From positions 15,837,501 through 15,901,500 of the forward strand of contig NC_090796.1 of the NCBI RefSeq assembly GCF_040054535.1: a stretch of DNA of 64,000 nt. Reading direction: 5' to 3'. Each line of letters starts with the position of its first letter. The stretch's first letter is position 1. This document shows, piece after piece, positions 24,772 through 35,739 of the stretch. A model generated the notes under the pieces. That model worked only from the letters and a program-made list of their open reading frames with translations. It was not told the DNA's origin and did no database searches. The stretch comes from Antennarius striatus. Its lineage: Eukaryota; Chordata; Actinopteri; Lophiiformes; Antennariidae. A program made the position numbers and the translations under genes.

Positions 24772-27700
24772 CCAGTTAACGGATGAAGAAGTGGCACCTC
24801 GCGCCGCGACCAGGGAATCCCCTTTGTGTGTCGTCGTCGTCACCCCCCCCCCTGGTTGGAAAGAACCGTTAATGTGTTTGCGTCGAGCGTGGAACCTGTG
24901 CAGCAGCTGTCGGCCCATCGCCGCTCCTCCCCGGCGAGGTGATAACGGCCGCCGCGCCGCCAGACACTCGGCAGAGGATGCGAAGGCTTAAGTTTAGCAT
25001 CTATCATACCTGTTGTCATAACACGCACCACCCCCCCTCCCTCGGTATGAGGCTGCAGCTGTGTTTTAATTCCGCTTCAGGTACAAAAAAGAAGCTGAAG
25101 CAGGAGGATCCTGATACTCGCCATCAATCACCCGCGACTTTTTATTTACAACCAGACAAACTGCGATCGTATTCTCACCCTAAAGGCCAAGACCGCCGCT
25201 CCATCGTCAAGCAACACAAATCACACCCCCAACACGTCCTCCTTTAGGGCTGGGGGAGGGTGGGGGGAGAGCTTTGTCTTGTGTTCGTATCCTGTGTCGC
25301 CCACAAGGCTTGGCTGCACATAAAGGCTATCGCTAAGCCTGGTTCTCCTCGTGGATGAGGTTATGTCGTCTGCTCCGGTGTGAGAAAAGAGGGCTGTTTT
25401 GGCTGATGGTGCGTTCACTGCTCTGGTATGAATGACAGACTCGCACACAATGAGCTGACTGATTGTTTTTCTCACTGGGGAGTTGCTTCTTTTCCTCGCA
25501 GCGTTGTCGCAGCAGGAAGGAATGTTATTCTTCTCTGCGAAGCCAGGTGACTCTTGCTAAGTAAAGCACAGCTTTAATTTTGAAAGGGCAGGAAAAAAAT
25601 CAATCGGGTCGTAAAAGTTTCAGTTTAATGACTACACCGCCCCCCCCCCCACAGGAAAATTAAGACGCTAAGTCCATGTCATGGTGTGATGAAGTTTCCG
25701 AGCTGAGGTGAAAAGGTCGAGAGAGACGTGGAGATTTGAATCGGGTGAAGCTGATTGGCCTCCTTCTGTGTTTTTGTGCGTTAAGCATTAACCGGGGGGT
25801 CGCGGCGCCTTCCACCCAACGGTCGCTGACCTCCACGACTGTGTTGTCCTTTTTTGAGGGACAGCTGACGTAGAATCTTTTTATAGAGCCAGGTATGGTG
25901 TCATGTTTCTGTCCTTATAACACCTCGTAAGTCTCTGTAATCTCATATCGCCTGAGCGGCGTCTATCCGACACCCGTGTCCCAGCGTCCCGCTTGCATAA
26001 CCGTTTAATCTATGTCTACGTTTGGGGATTAGATGTGCAGAGCGATTTAGATTTGGAGTCCTGTGATCGTCGTCAATCGCCATTTTTTGATTAAACGATT
26101 TGTTTCAAGTGTAAAATGCGAAGAGCGCCAACGACATTTCTCAGATCCCATGCTGTTGAAATTGTTTTTAGAGGACAATCTTAGATTCATCGGGTGTTTT
26201 CATGGATTCTGATCACAAATCACAAATCAATTCGACTGATTGTTCCACTGTGACCCCAATCATCCAGCATTCAGCTTCTCCACCAACTAACTCCAAACCT
26301 CGTGATCATCGCTCAGCTTTTCTGTTTTTGAAGTCATTTAGGGCCTCAGGTGGCGCGCTGGCGGTGCGGCGTCCAAACCCGTCTTCTCGCCTCCATCGAT
26401 TAGGACGCGCGTCGAGTGGGCCAGATTGCCTCATGGGTAACACTAGATGCATTGTGCTGAATTTTGCATGGTCACATTGACCTGGTTACTCCTTCATTAT
26501 TCATGGCGACGGGAGGAACGCGGCGAAACGAGCGCACACACACACGCATCCGTGCCGGTTTTTGAAAAGGTGGGAGGCTGTGGGAGATCCAGAAGAGCGT
26601 CAGGTGGGAGAGGAGGTGGCGTGAAACTTAAGAGCCATGTGAGCGACTTGACAGTGTGTGTGTGTGTGTGTGTGTTGGTGTATGAACTCACTCGGTCCTC
26701 GGGGCAGTAAAGGGTGTGGGAGTAACCTCCACCAGGGAAGACATAACACCCGGACCATTAGCGGGACCAGCTCACGTAACCCAAGCACCGGCGGCTGACA
26801 GACGTGCGTAAACACACCAAAATGCTTCTCCGTGTTGGCTGCAGCCTCAGCATTCGACACCTCTCCTCAACCCCCTCCCACACACACACGCACACACACA
26901 CACACACACACACTGGCCTCTTCTCGCCTTTCTGATGCTACACACTTGGACGGCTCACAAATATTTGCCATGGTCCTCTGCGAGCTCTCAGAGGGCAGGA
27001 TTAATGGTGGTTTGTGCCGCACAACCCCGGGGGCCAGACAAAGCCTCCCCATCTGGAGCTCCAACCCGTGACCAGGGAACAGAGGCGGCACACAGAGCCC
27101 AGTCAAGGCAGCCCAGTGAGGGTGGGGGGTGGGGGGGTGTATAGGCACTACTTTAGCCGTCTTGCAGATGAATGAAGGGGGCGTCTCTGTCTTTTTGAAG
27201 TGATGAGGAGGAAAAAGTGTCCTGAATGCCGGCCCGCGTCTAGATCACGTTTCCCCAGCAGCTGATTAAACAGCCATATCTGCATCCTCCGCTGGGCCCC
27301 CGGGGGCCATACAATGGCACCAGTCTGGAGCTGCTCCATCCCTCCGACGTATTTACTACTCTCGATGAGGTCTGAGGGACGTAGCCGGGCTTTCTTTGTG
27401 CTGGATGGATCAACAAAAACCCCAAAACTCGAGAGATAATGAGCGTATGTTGGAGCCGGTCTTCTGCTCCAGGAGCCCAGACTCTCTGTCGCCAGCTCCA
27501 GACAAGAGGAACAGGTTTTCTAATGTGTGGCATGGAAGCATTTCAGATAGACAAATAGAATGCATCCCCAAAGCGTCGCTGCTCGATAACACCGTTACCT
27601 TCAGCTACAACCGACGTTACGCCCCGTCCGCATCAGCGCAAATAGACGTTTTCCTGTCATTGGGGGCGTCTGGGCTCGAATGTTCTCGTTGGACTTTATT

Positions 27701-28223
27701 TGTAGAAATTGTGTGTTTTTGGAATTATCGCTTCTCGTTAAAGCCCCCAGTTGGTCTGTTTTCCGTTGCCTTCGGGTGTGTCGGGAAAGTGTGGAACTGT
27801 GTGACAGCTGGTGAGAGAGACACGAACCATACAGCGAGCCTGCCGGGGGCTTCTGGCAGGCTGCTGCACAGAGACCTTTATGTGTGAAGATATCAACGCT
27901 GCAAAAATAAACCGCGCAATCTTGTTTGTATGTTGTTGTTGTTGATCAGAAGCGAGCTCTGGAGAGGACATCGTCCCCGTTTAGCCCCCAAAAAACTCTC
28001 CCTTCAGCTCCAACAACACTGGAGGAGAATTCTGTTTACTCCAGCTTTGCTTTGAAAGCTTTTCTACAACTTCCTGTTTCATGCTCTTTTTCTTCCTTGT
28101 ATCCTTGAGCCTGTGTTTCCCCCCTTCAGGCCCAGCGATGAGAGCCATCCCACGGTGACGGCTGACGGGACGGTGGACGATCTGGCTCAGGCCGTAGACA
28201 CGATCCTCGACCAGAGACGCTGA
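5433..28223 (+). CDS. lhpp: LHPP, phospholysine phosphohistidine inorganic pyrophosphate phosphatase
   Basis: This HAD-superfamily phosphatase acts on phosphohistidine, phospholysine and pyrophosphate. Seven coding exons were joined in phase: 5433-5563, 5756-5943, 6472-6625, 6747-6810, 6906-6998, 7161-7252 and 28130-28223. They give 816 nt and 271 aa, against 270 aa in human. Motif I is [11 protein letters not shown] with nucleophile Asp19. The cap region includes [10 protein letters not shown] and [19 protein letters not shown]. Motif III Lys is in EVIGKPSP and motif IV in [14 protein letters not shown]. The protein ends [15 protein letters not shown]. The second motif I position is Cys, where human has Ser as I recall. 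The final intron is 20,877 bp and contains an antisense LTR retrotransposon. An ATTAAA at 28370-28375 is a candidate polyadenylation signal. Confidence 0.95.
6709..6730 (+). repeat. (GAT)n microsatellite in LHPP intron 3
   Basis: A run of about seven GAT triplets lies just upstream of the acceptor of LHPP exon 4 (6747). It shortens the space available for a pyrimidine tract, leaving TTCTGCTGTCTCATAG as the acceptor. Confidence 0.8.
7253..15016 (+). other. LHPP intron 6, left part
   Basis: This is intronic DNA from the exon 6 donor (AG|GTGAGTG) to the retrotransposon. I found no exon of LHPP or any other recognisable gene on either strand. Open frames up to about 147 codons (e.g. 12057-12500) look like chance: no family motifs and no matching splice structure. 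A hAT-like fragment at 14042-14115 is noted separately. Confidence 0.6.
14042..14115. repeat. hAT-like DNA transposon fragment
   Basis: The stretch starting GGTCCCCAACACCTGGGT and continuing with GGACCAGTACCGGATCATGGGTC and GGTACCGAGTCACACAGG resembles the terminal sequence of vertebrate hAT-type elements (GGTCCCCAACC followed by GGACCGGTACCGG repeats). Several bases are decayed and no transposase frame is nearby, so it would be an old non-autonomous copy. Confidence 0.45.
15017..15020. other. Left target-site duplication CACA
   Basis: CACA immediately precedes the TG of the left LTR, and CACA also follows the CA end of the right LTR (23557-23560). A 4-bp duplication fits a Ty3/Gypsy-type integrase. 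The neighbouring (CA)n tract means part of the match could be coincidence. Confidence 0.7.
15021..15825 (-). repeat. 3' LTR of the retrotransposon
   Basis: This 805-bp direct repeat begins TGTTGTG and ends CCTGTCA. I read it as the same as 22752-23556 along its whole length, without visible differences. Because the element is transcribed on the minus strand, this is its downstream LTR. It contains an internal 76-bp duplication (15029-15104 and 15523-15598). A purine-rich tract reading GAGGGGGAGTATG on the minus strand lies directly inside it at about 15826-15839 and would prime plus-strand synthesis. Confidence 0.95.
15826..15839 (-). promoter_or_regulatory. Polypurine tract
   Basis: On the minus strand GAGGGGGAGTATG directly abuts the 3' LTR, which begins TGACAGG in that orientation. 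This position and composition are those of the plus-strand primer of LTR retrotransposons. Confidence 0.75.
16211..16288 (-). repeat. 31-bp tandem repeat, about 2.5 copies
   Basis: Units starting GTTCAACAGTCCATGT begin at 16211, 16242 and 16273, with period 31 and one or two mismatches. The array lies in the element between the pol stop and the polypurine tract. Confidence 0.85.
16303..20871 (-). CDS. pol: Retrotransposon Pol: MYND finger, protease, RT, RNase H, integrase
   Basis: This is an uninterrupted 1522-codon frame, numbered here from a GTG at 20871. Translation probably enters by -1 frameshift from gag rather than at that codon. Residues 15-54 form a MYND-type zinc finger (CX2C, CX2C, then YCSRECQ with W, H and C). 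The aspartic protease motif WDTG has Asp111. The reverse transcriptase has YLDD at 580-583. RNase H has HTDAS with Asp756. The integrase has a His/Cys zinc region near LHDNMGHQG and the catalytic set Asp1081, Asp1140 and Glu1176, with exactly 35 residues between the last two. A GPY/F-like module (GDRVLVRN onwards) and an acidic, Pro-rich tail follow. All catalytic residues I looked for are present. No stops or frameshifts are seen. Confidence 0.95.
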   Translation of the reverse strand: MGHGATNSVSKSQICANCERGRTRETLKCLVCKITPYCSRECQEAHWPTHKRRCKPYICSGIKKQATKLSDKPKRQENKTPEKSLTVRELVGKKCIIKCYLHKQKVQALWDTGSQVCTIDEVWKANHLPDVPLRDVAELVDPLNPLQIEAANGTDMPYIGWLEASFKLATSDDELIIPILVLKGGQQQCPIIGFNVIECLVLDNLQDKKQCGDKEKLVKAVKMAFPHLRKNKAKTFIKAVSGGQTCEHNVRTTSERISVPKRSSMQIECRVRAPPLRENKILIFEPHENPQWPEGLEFCDALVSVKAGTTPKIIISVQNPTSHDITLAGRTIIGTVQPVRSVYPANIFETDHTPATSIHHVQAQNSSANTPAHEQWDPPVDLAHMDEQQRQIVSQMLREESRSFSKSDDDIGCVENLQMNISLKDHEPVSRTYLSVPKPLYKEMKDYLQDLIAQGWVEKSASSYSSPVVCVRKKDGTLRLCIDYRELNRKTHPDRHPIPRVQDIMDNLGGNTLFTLLDQGKAYHQGFMARDSRHLTAFVTPWGLYEWVRIPFGLMNAPAAFQRCMEECLDGLRDEICVPYLDDVLVFSRTFEDHVNDVRRVLQRLRENGIKLKPRKCDLFKAEIRYLGRIVSAAGSKMDPADTAAVTALKSKQPGTVGELRAILGLLSYYRQYIKDFSCIASPLYDLLKAPVQTETTQNTNRKWQMKQNTRGIPSRTPIEWKNVHQSTLEQLIDCLTQPPVLGFPEFSQPFVLHTDASNQGLGAVLYQKQNGKLRVIAYGSRTLTTAEKNYHLHSGKLEFLALKWAITEKFRDYLFYAPSFTVYSDNNPLTYVLSTAKLNATGCRWVAELADFHFTIKYRPGKENIDADTLSRMPLDMEAYMKECSEEASYDVIGAATQAVENQDESGVSWSMGVLVKSATVNESAPLTPLTTGQIRSDQRNDPTIGPVVQYKLSGAKPSRPELKQLSPQVTCLLREWDKLEINGNGVMYRKIVNKSQLVLPEKHKSTVLKELHDNMGHQGVDRTTSLIRDRFYWPYMQREIEEYVTKRCICLKHKQPSHVTRAPLMNIVTTLPFELVSIDFLHLDKCKGGYEYILVVIDHFTRFAQAYATTSKSGKTAADKIFNDFALRFGFPTRIHHDQGGEFENQLFRQLKEYCGVTGSRTTPYHPQGNGQVERFNRTLLQMLRTLTERQKTNWKDSLNKLIYAYNCTRSEVTGFSPFHLLFGRPPRLPVDMLFNLTTEHGDGNYHNYTEKWKRGMEEAYEITRENAHKAAMRSKRHYDNKVKSSVLQPGDRVLVRNLTPRGGPGKLRNHWEDTVHTVVRQVSKDIPVYELRPEKGKGRPRILHRNLLLPCDHLPLEIAEKPKKRNAGKMQDVVRSEEDDDDDEYYPVPVPPQQQSGLRPPETVNPVCTTTSQELECTQLRKNVPPEQEEVQELTNQENLPELENNYIDDRPVEAAAPSPVPNVPGVEELQRPRRQHRRPKIFTYDRLGSPACYNLKTPQQYNCRVPWTYTAQPYYIQH
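20886..22499 (-). CDS. gag: Retrotransposon Gag
   Basis: This 537-codon structural protein frame has an ATG at 22499, about 250 bp inside the 5' LTR. The N-terminal part has a helical segment around [15 protein letters not shown] and a predicted coiled coil rich in Glu, Gln and Leu. The middle resembles a capsid-like Gag region ([20 protein letters not shown], then [18 protein letters not shown]). A Pro-rich linker follows. The C-terminus has a CX2CX4HX4C zinc knuckle at residues 509-522, preceded by extra Cys pairs. It ends at TAA 20886-20888, immediately after a TTTAAAC heptamer. Confidence 0.93.
   Translation of the reverse strand: MESEFENLQLEIKGALYKLTVEQLIKVCNALQISGAGDEQVTGKTRSKLITHVIKYLEREELADLEDEGMSDLLNTLDIIGRVQMTTGQNEGQTLTQTNEQQKLQKEVEALRLSLQEKENALYGLVSTSTNPTAASTTSVNIIPSAPSNGNMWRKDYKISGQIGEPGQKDKLTFSSLARQIESGLNKGYPELEIIDAVIRAITPGLQLRSYLEGKGELTLPALRRILRCHYQERGATELYKQLTSEAQGSKETPQNFLIRAMDLRQKILFASQEADSSLKYDPALVQSLFMHTILTGLQNDNIKSDLQPFLLETTTSDELLLEKLNIACANEKERQDKKKHATPSRVNSVNMVQSSEVPEGKNSTTRQSTPSLAPDLLSEIREMCSDMVLLKDLKAEVSQIKETIQRSAPASPQYPPPSREPEPDSAPYPVFPSSQHSPYKTEPNAMPLYHQQLPVAVPEYQRAPDPGRMRGTAQFQQRFAPQRYYPAPRPHPRCFTCTQAGEEYCQHCFRCGSSEHFRAGCRAPRPAEPARRSNLN
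20889..20895 (-). promoter_or_regulatory. TTTAAAC -1 ribosomal frameshift site between gag and pol
   Basis: Read on the minus strand, the gag frame ends T TTA AAC TAA. This is a canonical X XXY YYZ slippery heptamer placed directly before the stop. Slipping back one base moves reading into the open pol frame (CTA AAA GGG GTT). I did not resolve a downstream pseudoknot. Confidence 0.85.
22732..22749 (-). promoter_or_regulatory. Primer-binding site matching tRNA-Thr
   Basis: The plus strand reads ATCCCAGCGGTGCCTCCA, two bases inside the 5' LTR. This equals the 3' end of eukaryotic tRNA-Thr(AGT) plus CCA, as I recall that tRNA. The element RNA would therefore pair with tRNA-Thr to prime minus-strand synthesis. 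Confidence 0.75.
22752..23556 (-). repeat. 5' LTR of the retrotransposon
   Basis: This is the 805-bp partner of the LTR at 15021-15825, with the same TGTTGTG start, CCTGTCA end and internal 76-bp duplication. In element orientation it is the upstream LTR and should hold the promoter on the minus strand. Confidence 0.95.
24717..24769. repeat. (CA)n microsatellite
   Basis: This uninterrupted CA array of about 26 units is the longest dinucleotide array of this type in the window. It lies in LHPP intron 6. Confidence 0.95.
26879..26912. repeat. (CA)n microsatellite
   Basis: A CA array with one internal ACGC interruption lies in LHPP intron 6. Confidence 0.9.
28130..28223 (+). CDS. lhpp: LHPP last coding exon (exon 7)
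   Basis: The acceptor TTTCCCCCCTTCAG precedes an exon that completes the split Arg codon of exon 6 and reads [14 protein letters not shown], then [15 protein letters not shown] and stop. This matches the C-terminus of LHPP proteins. It is separated from exon 6 by 20.9 kb, so it is easily missed if the gene is called only from the compact 5' cluster. Confidence 0.93.
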
Positions 28224-28375
28224 GCAGACTCTGCTGACCTGCCCTTAAAAGTGAGCCTTGATTAACCCGGCTGGTTGTAGATTTAAAAACCCGTTAATAT
28301 AAGTAAGTTCAAACAGTTCCAAACAGCTGTGGGCGTTAGTATAACATTATTATTATGAAATTTGTTTTTATTAAA

Positions 28376-31300
28376 CATTATGTCAGGGTTTACCGTCGTG
28401 TTTTCTTTTTAACATCTTCACGATACAGGATTCAGGGTGAACCAGGTAGCTTCAGGTTAACACTTGGTTTTCATTCTATGACTGTGTTTCACTTCTGTTG
28501 CCATGGTAACTTATATGGTTAACCTGGTCTGGAGCGGGTTACGTTCAAACTGAGGTACCTGCCCGTTGATCTCGGAGCGCGGATCTCGAGAGGATCCCTC
28601 GGAATCACGAGGAGCGTCAACCCTGCTGGTGCTTCTAGATGAAGATATGTGTGAGAGGTTTTGGTTTTCATCTGAGAGACAGACGCACAAAAGACTAACA
28701 CAGTAACACAAACCACAAAATTACATCTGACTTAGAGGAACACACGAATGTGGTTAGGTTACCGTCTGTGCCAGCTCGCCTTCCTGCACCCAGCTGCAGG
28801 GGCTGGTGAAACACGTCGCTCTGCTGCTGCTGATTGGTCCGATGTTGCAAGCCCCGCCCCCTTTATGTGCACATACTCATACCTGTCGTTTGGCAAGAAT
28901 AATCGGTCAAGTCCAGCCCGGTTAAATGCAGGATACGCTACGTGGCGTCTTGTGAACCCAAACCGTAGTGGAACACTTCCATGGAAGCAGTCGTGACGCT
29001 GCCACCTGAACGTCTTACCTGTGGAACCATCCAGTCTGCATTCCACTGCTTGTTTTTGTTGGCTCTGTCCCAAATGCTTTGAGAGAGATTGCGAGCGTTA
29101 AATTCAGTTTAGAGTGAAGACATCTATACGTCCTCTTTGTTCGTTTTCAGTTGGCCTGAATGTCAAATCGGTTTGGAGAGCGCCGCGATGTTTTTTGGAA
29201 TCTGGGTTGTGGGTGGGGGGGAACCGACTGAACCGGGTCCTCCACGTGGTTTAAAGCGGTGCCAGCCTGCAAGGCAGACTCTCTCCGCTAGCTGAATGAA
29301 CATTAAACGGTAACACTCATACTTAAGAAGTTTAAAAAAGGCTGCCGAGGCCTCGGAGCTCTGGGGAAGGGTCTGACCTTGTGGCTCTTGTTGAAACTGA
29401 AATTCATATCGGAGCAGCTTTCTTTTTACAAAAACAAATCGCTGGAAATGGGAAGTGAGCCGGTCTCGGGGATGACAAATGCAGAACCCAGCCGCCGGTG
29501 TGTGTGTGTGTGATGAATTACGCTGGCGCTGGGCTCATGTTTCCCTCTCTGTAAACACCGAAATGAAAGGCGCTCTCCCATCAGATTGAAGCTTCACAAA
29601 TCAAACGCCGCTTATCTTTGTTTACTTGAGCATAAGTCGCCTCTGTTGGGGATTACCCCCGTCATTGTTATGCTGTTAATTGCTTTTTCTTGAGACGTGG
29701 CGCGCTCGGGGTCTTCAGCGAGGTTAAATAAAATAATGAGGGGGGTAAAGAATTGGTTATCGGGCTTTCATGTGCCAACTGGATCACGGAGGCCTCTGGA
29801 AGTGGGGCGTAAAACAAACGATCCTCCATCGCTGCCCTGGAGGTTTCGGCGCGGCGAATAGCTTCACCAAGAACAAAAGCCCATTGCCGGGTGATTCATT
29901 GGGAGCTTTCTGGTTCACTTCACCATTAGCTGACACAAGCCTGAATGTTATTGGGCAATTAAAAGTAATGAAATGCCATGAGGTATTATGAAACTGTGTC
30001 TGAGCTGGTCGGACCACTCCTATTTCTGATTGGGAAATAAATATTAATGCACACGGTAAAGTACAAGCAGCTGGTACTCGGTTTTCCAACAGCTTTCACA
30101 TTGTATGATGGGACTATTTTGCCCATTATGCTGCCTGTTGGCTTCGCTTGGAGCTATTAAACCTGTATTTGACTACCCTGGACTGAATTTACAGGACTTA
30201 AATGGGTTGCGGAACAATTCTAAAGGATGTGGGTTTGCGAGCAGCCTGTTCTTGGCAGGTTCAATCGTCACGAGATGTTTAAAACAAACACCGCGAGCTG
30301 GTTGACAGGCGCTCCTCTCAGGCCGGCCCGAGGTCATCCATCTTTTTCACACAAGTTACAGATTAGCAGTAGTTTAGCTCCGTGCGCCGCCGTGGTTACA
30401 GGCGGACTCCGGTTGTAGCGCGTCGCATCGATTCCCTCCCTGCGACTGCAGGCCGAAGCCAGATTAACTTTCAAATAATAGAGGTGACCTCATTTCAGAA
30501 GACGTGTCTGGGCATGTATGACCTCACTGACTCTGGACTCTATTGACAGACCGACACGCCGTCAAGGCTTTGACTGAATGAAGCTGTTGTGATTTTCCAC
30601 TTAGCCAAAGGTTAGAAACACATCACATTCTCATCTTTGGACTTTTTCTTGACGTAAGATTTCGTGTTGTTTTCTGGTTGTGACACGATGTGCAGATAAA
30701 CTCTTAACCAGCGTTACTTGTTTTTTCAAGTCGAGCGTTAGTCGATAAAAATGTTTAACTACACGGGAAATATTAAAATCCTTGATTTGACTAAATAGAC
30801 TAAATGTTAAAGAGCTCTTTGACTTTTCTTCTACATGTTCTGTATTTTGGTTGATAGATTAAATTTCCACAAGCTTCAACTGTGCATGTTAGCCTGCTAA
30901 CAAGCTAAACCAAGACAAAGACAGAAATACACTAGTATTTAGCAAAAAGCTAACATTTACTTTCAGCCCAAATGGCTCATGTAGAGCCTCACAAAGCGCT
31001 GAGTGTAGCTGCGGAGCTTCAGCAGTCCGACATAAAACAGTTCTGACAAACTGCCAAATGGATTTCCATAAAATAAAGGAGAGGCCAGTAAAGAAGAACA
31101 TTTACCTTCACTGGACCCCTGGTGAACGCTGCTATCTGGAACCACATTCAGTAGAACACATGCCTCGACCAAGGCCAAACAGACCTACACATATCTGTTT
31201 ATCTAGCGTGACCCGTAGCTCACCCTTCCACAAAGTTAAAACCCAAGTCTGTTATCTCATCCTCCCAGCAAATTTAGTTTGAATGGGTTGAATAGTTACG

Positions 31301-33613
31301 GGTAAAAAAAACCCAACAAAAAAACAGTCCAACAAACACAATGACAACATCACCTCCTTGGCAGAGGTAACAAGCAGCTGCAGGATGACAACTTGGGATG
31401 TTTGAGCCCGAAATTGGCAACCATCCTCTTTTTCCTGGCATTTTTAACACTAATTAATGTCATCTACTCCAGAAATATAGCTCCACTCCTCTACAGTTTC
31501 CGTCCTCCTTTTAAACATCACTCCTACAAAGTCCTACAACCGTCTGCCCAATTTCACCTCCCTCATTTTCCTCATGCAACCTCCTGAAGCTCACAAGTTC
31601 ATTCTCATCTCGTGTTGACCGACACCTCAGGGACGCAAAGTCCTGCAGGAGATGTAAAGAGACGAGTGTATAGAGAGGAAACGCTCTGGTACCAAAAACA
31701 TTGATGATGGATTGTTTATAATACAGGTAAACCTCTGCCTACATCGTTTTTGATTATACTTTGGTTTTAAAAAAAAAAATACACAGAAAAATAAAAATCA
31801 AGTTCACGCCCACAAAAATTGGAATCGTAAAATCGCTAGTAAACCGTTAAAAACACATTATATCATGTTACTACGATAAATCCAAATAAAAACATGCAAT
31901 TTCATATTATTAGCCCGTAGCAACCCCCGTGACCCAAGATGAGGAAGAAGAGGCTGATTTTATATTTTTATTTTTTCTATTTATATCAATATTATTGAAA
32001 ATGCATTCATAAAGTTCAGTGCAGATCTGGGAATGGTTATCTTATCAGTTAAGTCTGAAGACGAGTTAGTTCAACTTACGTTGTTGACTTTCGACCTCTT
32101 GAAACCGCTTAATGTAAGTTGAGGTTTACCTACAAATAAAATCTGAAGCAGATGCATTTTTAAATGGAATGATTTTAAAATCCGACCAACACAAACCCTT
32201 TTAGGAAACGTTTTTGGGTCCTCGTGAGTCTTCATTGGACAGAAACTCTTTATGGTTCCTCTGACTCTGCTGCACACTGCAGCTCTTGTGTTGCACCTGC
32301 ATTTTCTTACCTTGACGACTGCCAGCTGCGTTTTACCTTGAACTTTCATCTCCATTCATTTGGGCTCTTCCTGTTTGACAGGAAATGGCGGGTCAGCTGA
32401 CCAGCCTCTGCACACCTGCACCCCTGAATGCACCGTTATCCATGGAAACATGCACTTGTTTTGACAGTTGTTCGTCCCCTCCCTTATGCGTGTGCAGCGG
32501 TGGCCCGTGTGGACGCCTCGCTCGCCAAACCGCAAGGTTTCCCCTCATTTCATCACTCCTCTTCCCGTGTGGGCGGCCGTGCCAACGGCGTTGGATGGTG
32601 TGGGAGGGGCTCAGAGCTTCACAATTTGTTGGGATTGGAGACGATGCATGAATTTCCTCCTCACCCTACCTCCTTCCTCCATCCCGTCTTTGCAATCAAC
32701 CCTGACCCGCACTCAACTTCCCACTTAAGGCTCTGAAGCCTGTCTACCCAGACACTAAGCATGACCCTCTGATGTCACATCACAGGGTGTGTGTGTGTGT
32801 GTGTGTTTAATCCAGGCAAAAGAGCAGCCATATGTCACCCTGCTGTATAAACTGACTGTCCTGGACTGAAACGGGGCCTGCAGACTCGCATCTGACCCGT
32901 CTGTCCCGTGAAGGAGTCCAGTTACCTTTTGTAAAAGTCAAACCTCTCAGTTTCAGGACTCACACCTTATACAGTCTTCTTGCTGAGGGGGCACTTCCTG
33001 TTTTAACCTGACATGAGAAGTTTGGTTTGACCTTGATATCTTCTTCTATGTGGGCACAGACTGGCGCTGCTTTGACTTAACTTTAAAAAGAAGTCATTTG
33101 CACCTCTGTCATGGTTTATAGTTTGTGGTTTGGTCTTGCATGAATCCGTCAGTGTGTGGGTGACACTCAACACAGTCCATCTCCAAACGCTGCACTCAAA
33201 AGATTGGGTGCATGTGTGCATTCGCCACGAAAGGAGTTTGTATTAGCATGCATACGACAACACTCACTCAACTGTTTCGTGGTCGGGCGCTACTTCTGAA
33301 TTATTTTTCACATGACCACATTTGTGCTGCCAAGCAGTGGCTTAGATCTAGAGCCAAGATTCTGTTTCATGTCTGAATTTGTTTATTCGAGAAGTCCCAC
33401 TACTAAAAAGTCATTAAAAACATCACATTTGGGGTTGGTTTTCTTTTTCAACCAAACCATTTGTAAAAATATTTGCAGACACTGATGGTAGTGTTTGTTC
33501 TGAGAGAACATCCCAAGAACCCTTCAACCCCTTTTGTGGTTGCATTTGCATTGTTGGGGATTAAACTAATAAAAGCTGGTCGTTGGTATAACAACATCAC
33601 TTTTGTGTGATTT

Positions 33614-33657
<44 letters not shown>

Positions 33658-35024
33658 CTTTTTAAAGCAGAGTTCACAAGGCTGCCTTTTTCTAAGGGTT
33701 GAAGAAGCAAAAATGTAATAGCAGCCAATAACATAATAAATTTACCCATTCCTATAATGTAATTTAAATGGGAGAAAGTTATTAAGTTAACGGCTCAGGA
33801 CTTTTATTTCGATATAGGACTATTAAATTTTGAAAACCGACAAGTTTATTACGTTATCGTCTGTTATTACATTACATGGCTTTAACAGGGGGTTTTAATA
33901 AACGGAGGCTGGCGGTGCTGCGTTTAACGATCACATGTTCGACTCATGGTTCCCAGCAGGAGCTAAACGTTCCAGTAGACTGGACTGTGCATAAGGGTTC
34001 AAGAGTGACTGGTGCTGGTGGGGGTGGTGGATGAACATCGACATGGCACGCCCCTCCTGTTGTATTCATATCTTCTCTTGGAACACAACCTCCTTTCACT
34101 TCTGTCACTACACTGATTAGGGGCCGGGGGCCCTCGGTGTGCCGGGGTTCTGACATGGCACGTTTGAAAGGCTTCTGTTTACCCATTTCCTTCTCGACTC
34201 ATTACCCAAAAATGCTTAACTGGTGAAGAACGCACCATGGCGACTCCACCAGTGCAAATATGACCTCACTGTGCAAGCAAAGAGATTCCCTAACACCCAC
34301 TCCGAGTGGGTTTAACCCCACAGCGAGGACTGTGGGATATTCCCACCTCACGTCAAGCCAACATCCCAGGTCGGGACTTAAATGCCGATGCGGTACGTCA
34401 TCTTACCGGAGCACCGGGTGGCAGAGGATGAAGTTAAAGATTCATTCTGGAGGTGTGCATATGCACCAGTGGTAGTGGGAAGGGGGGGGGAAAGCAGCAG
34501 CAGCCCTAACACATGCCCCACATTCACTGCCGCCTCCCACGTCACTGCGCTCCTCAAGAGAAAAAGCCCCTTTTGTTTCCTGATTCGGGGAGGGAGGAAG
34601 GTCTCCGGGGTGAACCGCCGCTCAGCTCAGCCACTCCACACGCCATCAAAGAGACGCAACAGGGAGCAGACTTCCCACCCATGACCAGCGTCCTCCCCAC
34701 GCACCCCCGCCACACAAACACAGGCTCATCAGGAAAAAAAAAAAAAACACCATCAAGGTCGGGATTGTCTTTTCCTGCTACTTAATTGGGTCAGTTTGCA
34801 TTGTTGCAAGAGGTCTCCAACCATGACCCCGCCGTTGATGCACGCCCTCCGATAAAGTCAGGCGTGGAAGAATTCTCTGCAAAGCCATTGCAAAGTTCTG
34901 GAAAATTAAGTTCCGCTCAAGGAAAAGTTACTCAGAGGGAATTAATTATATCGAATGACTGGCTAATCCATATGTGATTGCATTCCAAGTTGCCGTCATG
35001 AATATTCTGCACAGACACTGAAAT
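28376..35024. other. LHPP-FAM53B intergenic region
   Basis: This is convergent intergenic DNA between the LHPP 3' end (candidate ATTAAA at 28370) and the FAM53B polyadenylation signal (35045). No exons were recognised. It holds short (TG)n arrays (near 29500 and 32785), an (AT)n array at 33614-33652, and two stretches (about 29560-30080 and 34785-35010) with complex, repeat-free, homeodomain-motif-rich sequence that could be regulatory. Confidence 0.5.
33614..33652. repeat. (AT)n microsatellite
   Basis: An AT dinucleotide run of about 39 bases, able to form a cruciform, lies between LHPP and FAM53B. Confidence 0.9.
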
Positions 35025-35044
35025 AATGTGACGACATTTAAAAC

Positions 35045-35050
35045 TTTATT
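35045..35050 (-). terminator. fam53b: FAM53B polyadenylation signal
   Basis: TTTATT on the plus strand reads AATAAA on the minus strand, about 690 bp downstream of the FAM53B stop codon. It would define a 3' UTR of about 0.7 kb. The cleavage site itself is inferred. Confidence 0.5.
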
Positions 35051-35739
35051 CGTATAGAAATATGCTCATGTTTTACATAACTTTGCAGTTACAAATAGTA
35101 AAAAGAAAGACTATCAACGCTATTAGCATTACAAAGTTTCTCTCAGACAAACGGGAGCATAGATCTCGGGGGAGGGGGGGAAGCCGGATGTTACCGTGTG
35201 AAATGTTAAGATCTTCAGCATACTGTACAAACGGTATGCGCATGCAGCTTATTGCTCAGTAAGAGTGGAAGGAGATTTACTAACAGTAGCTTTAGAAGTC
35301 GTCTCCGTCTTTTGGGACCCAAGGTCAGAGGAAGGAAGACTCGTTCTGGTGCAGAGAATTTATACAAACCTGCTGTGAATTCTCTCCAAATGCGGTACAA
35401 TGAAGGCAAGCCCCCAGCCTTTGAGTCAAAGTTAATATAGCATTAGTATCTCCACCCGAATCCGTCCACCCCAACTTCCCTGTTCTCCTGAGATACAGCG
35501 CAGCACAGAAGTAGCTTGACCACACAAAATCCCCCAAAAATGAGCTTTTCAATCCACAAAGCTCCAGCTTAATTTCTCCTGGAGGGGGAAGAAAAAATAA
35601 AAAAACAAGCTGGAACGCTCTCTCCGTTCGCTTTTCAGCTTGCTTTGTCCTTAAGACTGTCTGTACTGTTTATTGTACCACCTGGTGATTAACATTGTCC
35701 ACTAAATTAGCTTTCCCCTTGAGAGGAAGACAGCCCAGC

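Larger units (their letters stand above)
23561..28129 (+). other. LHPP intron 6, right part, microsatellite-rich
   Basis: This is intronic DNA between the retrotransposon and LHPP exon 7. It contains several (CA)n or (TG)n arrays (about 23570-23600, 24717-24769, 26659-26677 and 26879-26912) and poly-C runs. Many open frames here are just microsatellite translations. No gene is recognised. Confidence 0.65.

Noticed and set aside
24459-24991. Overlapping open frames with Cys-Val or Thr-His repeats
   Set aside because: These are translations of the (CA)n microsatellite, not proteins.
23570-26912. CRISPR-like regular repeats
   Set aside because: The repeats are dinucleotide microsatellites without spacers, and the window is eukaryotic.
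27396-27887. 163-codon open frame in LHPP intron 6
   Set aside because: Appears to be chance; no domain, and low-complexity neighbours. It ends shortly before the real exon 7 region but is not spliced to it.
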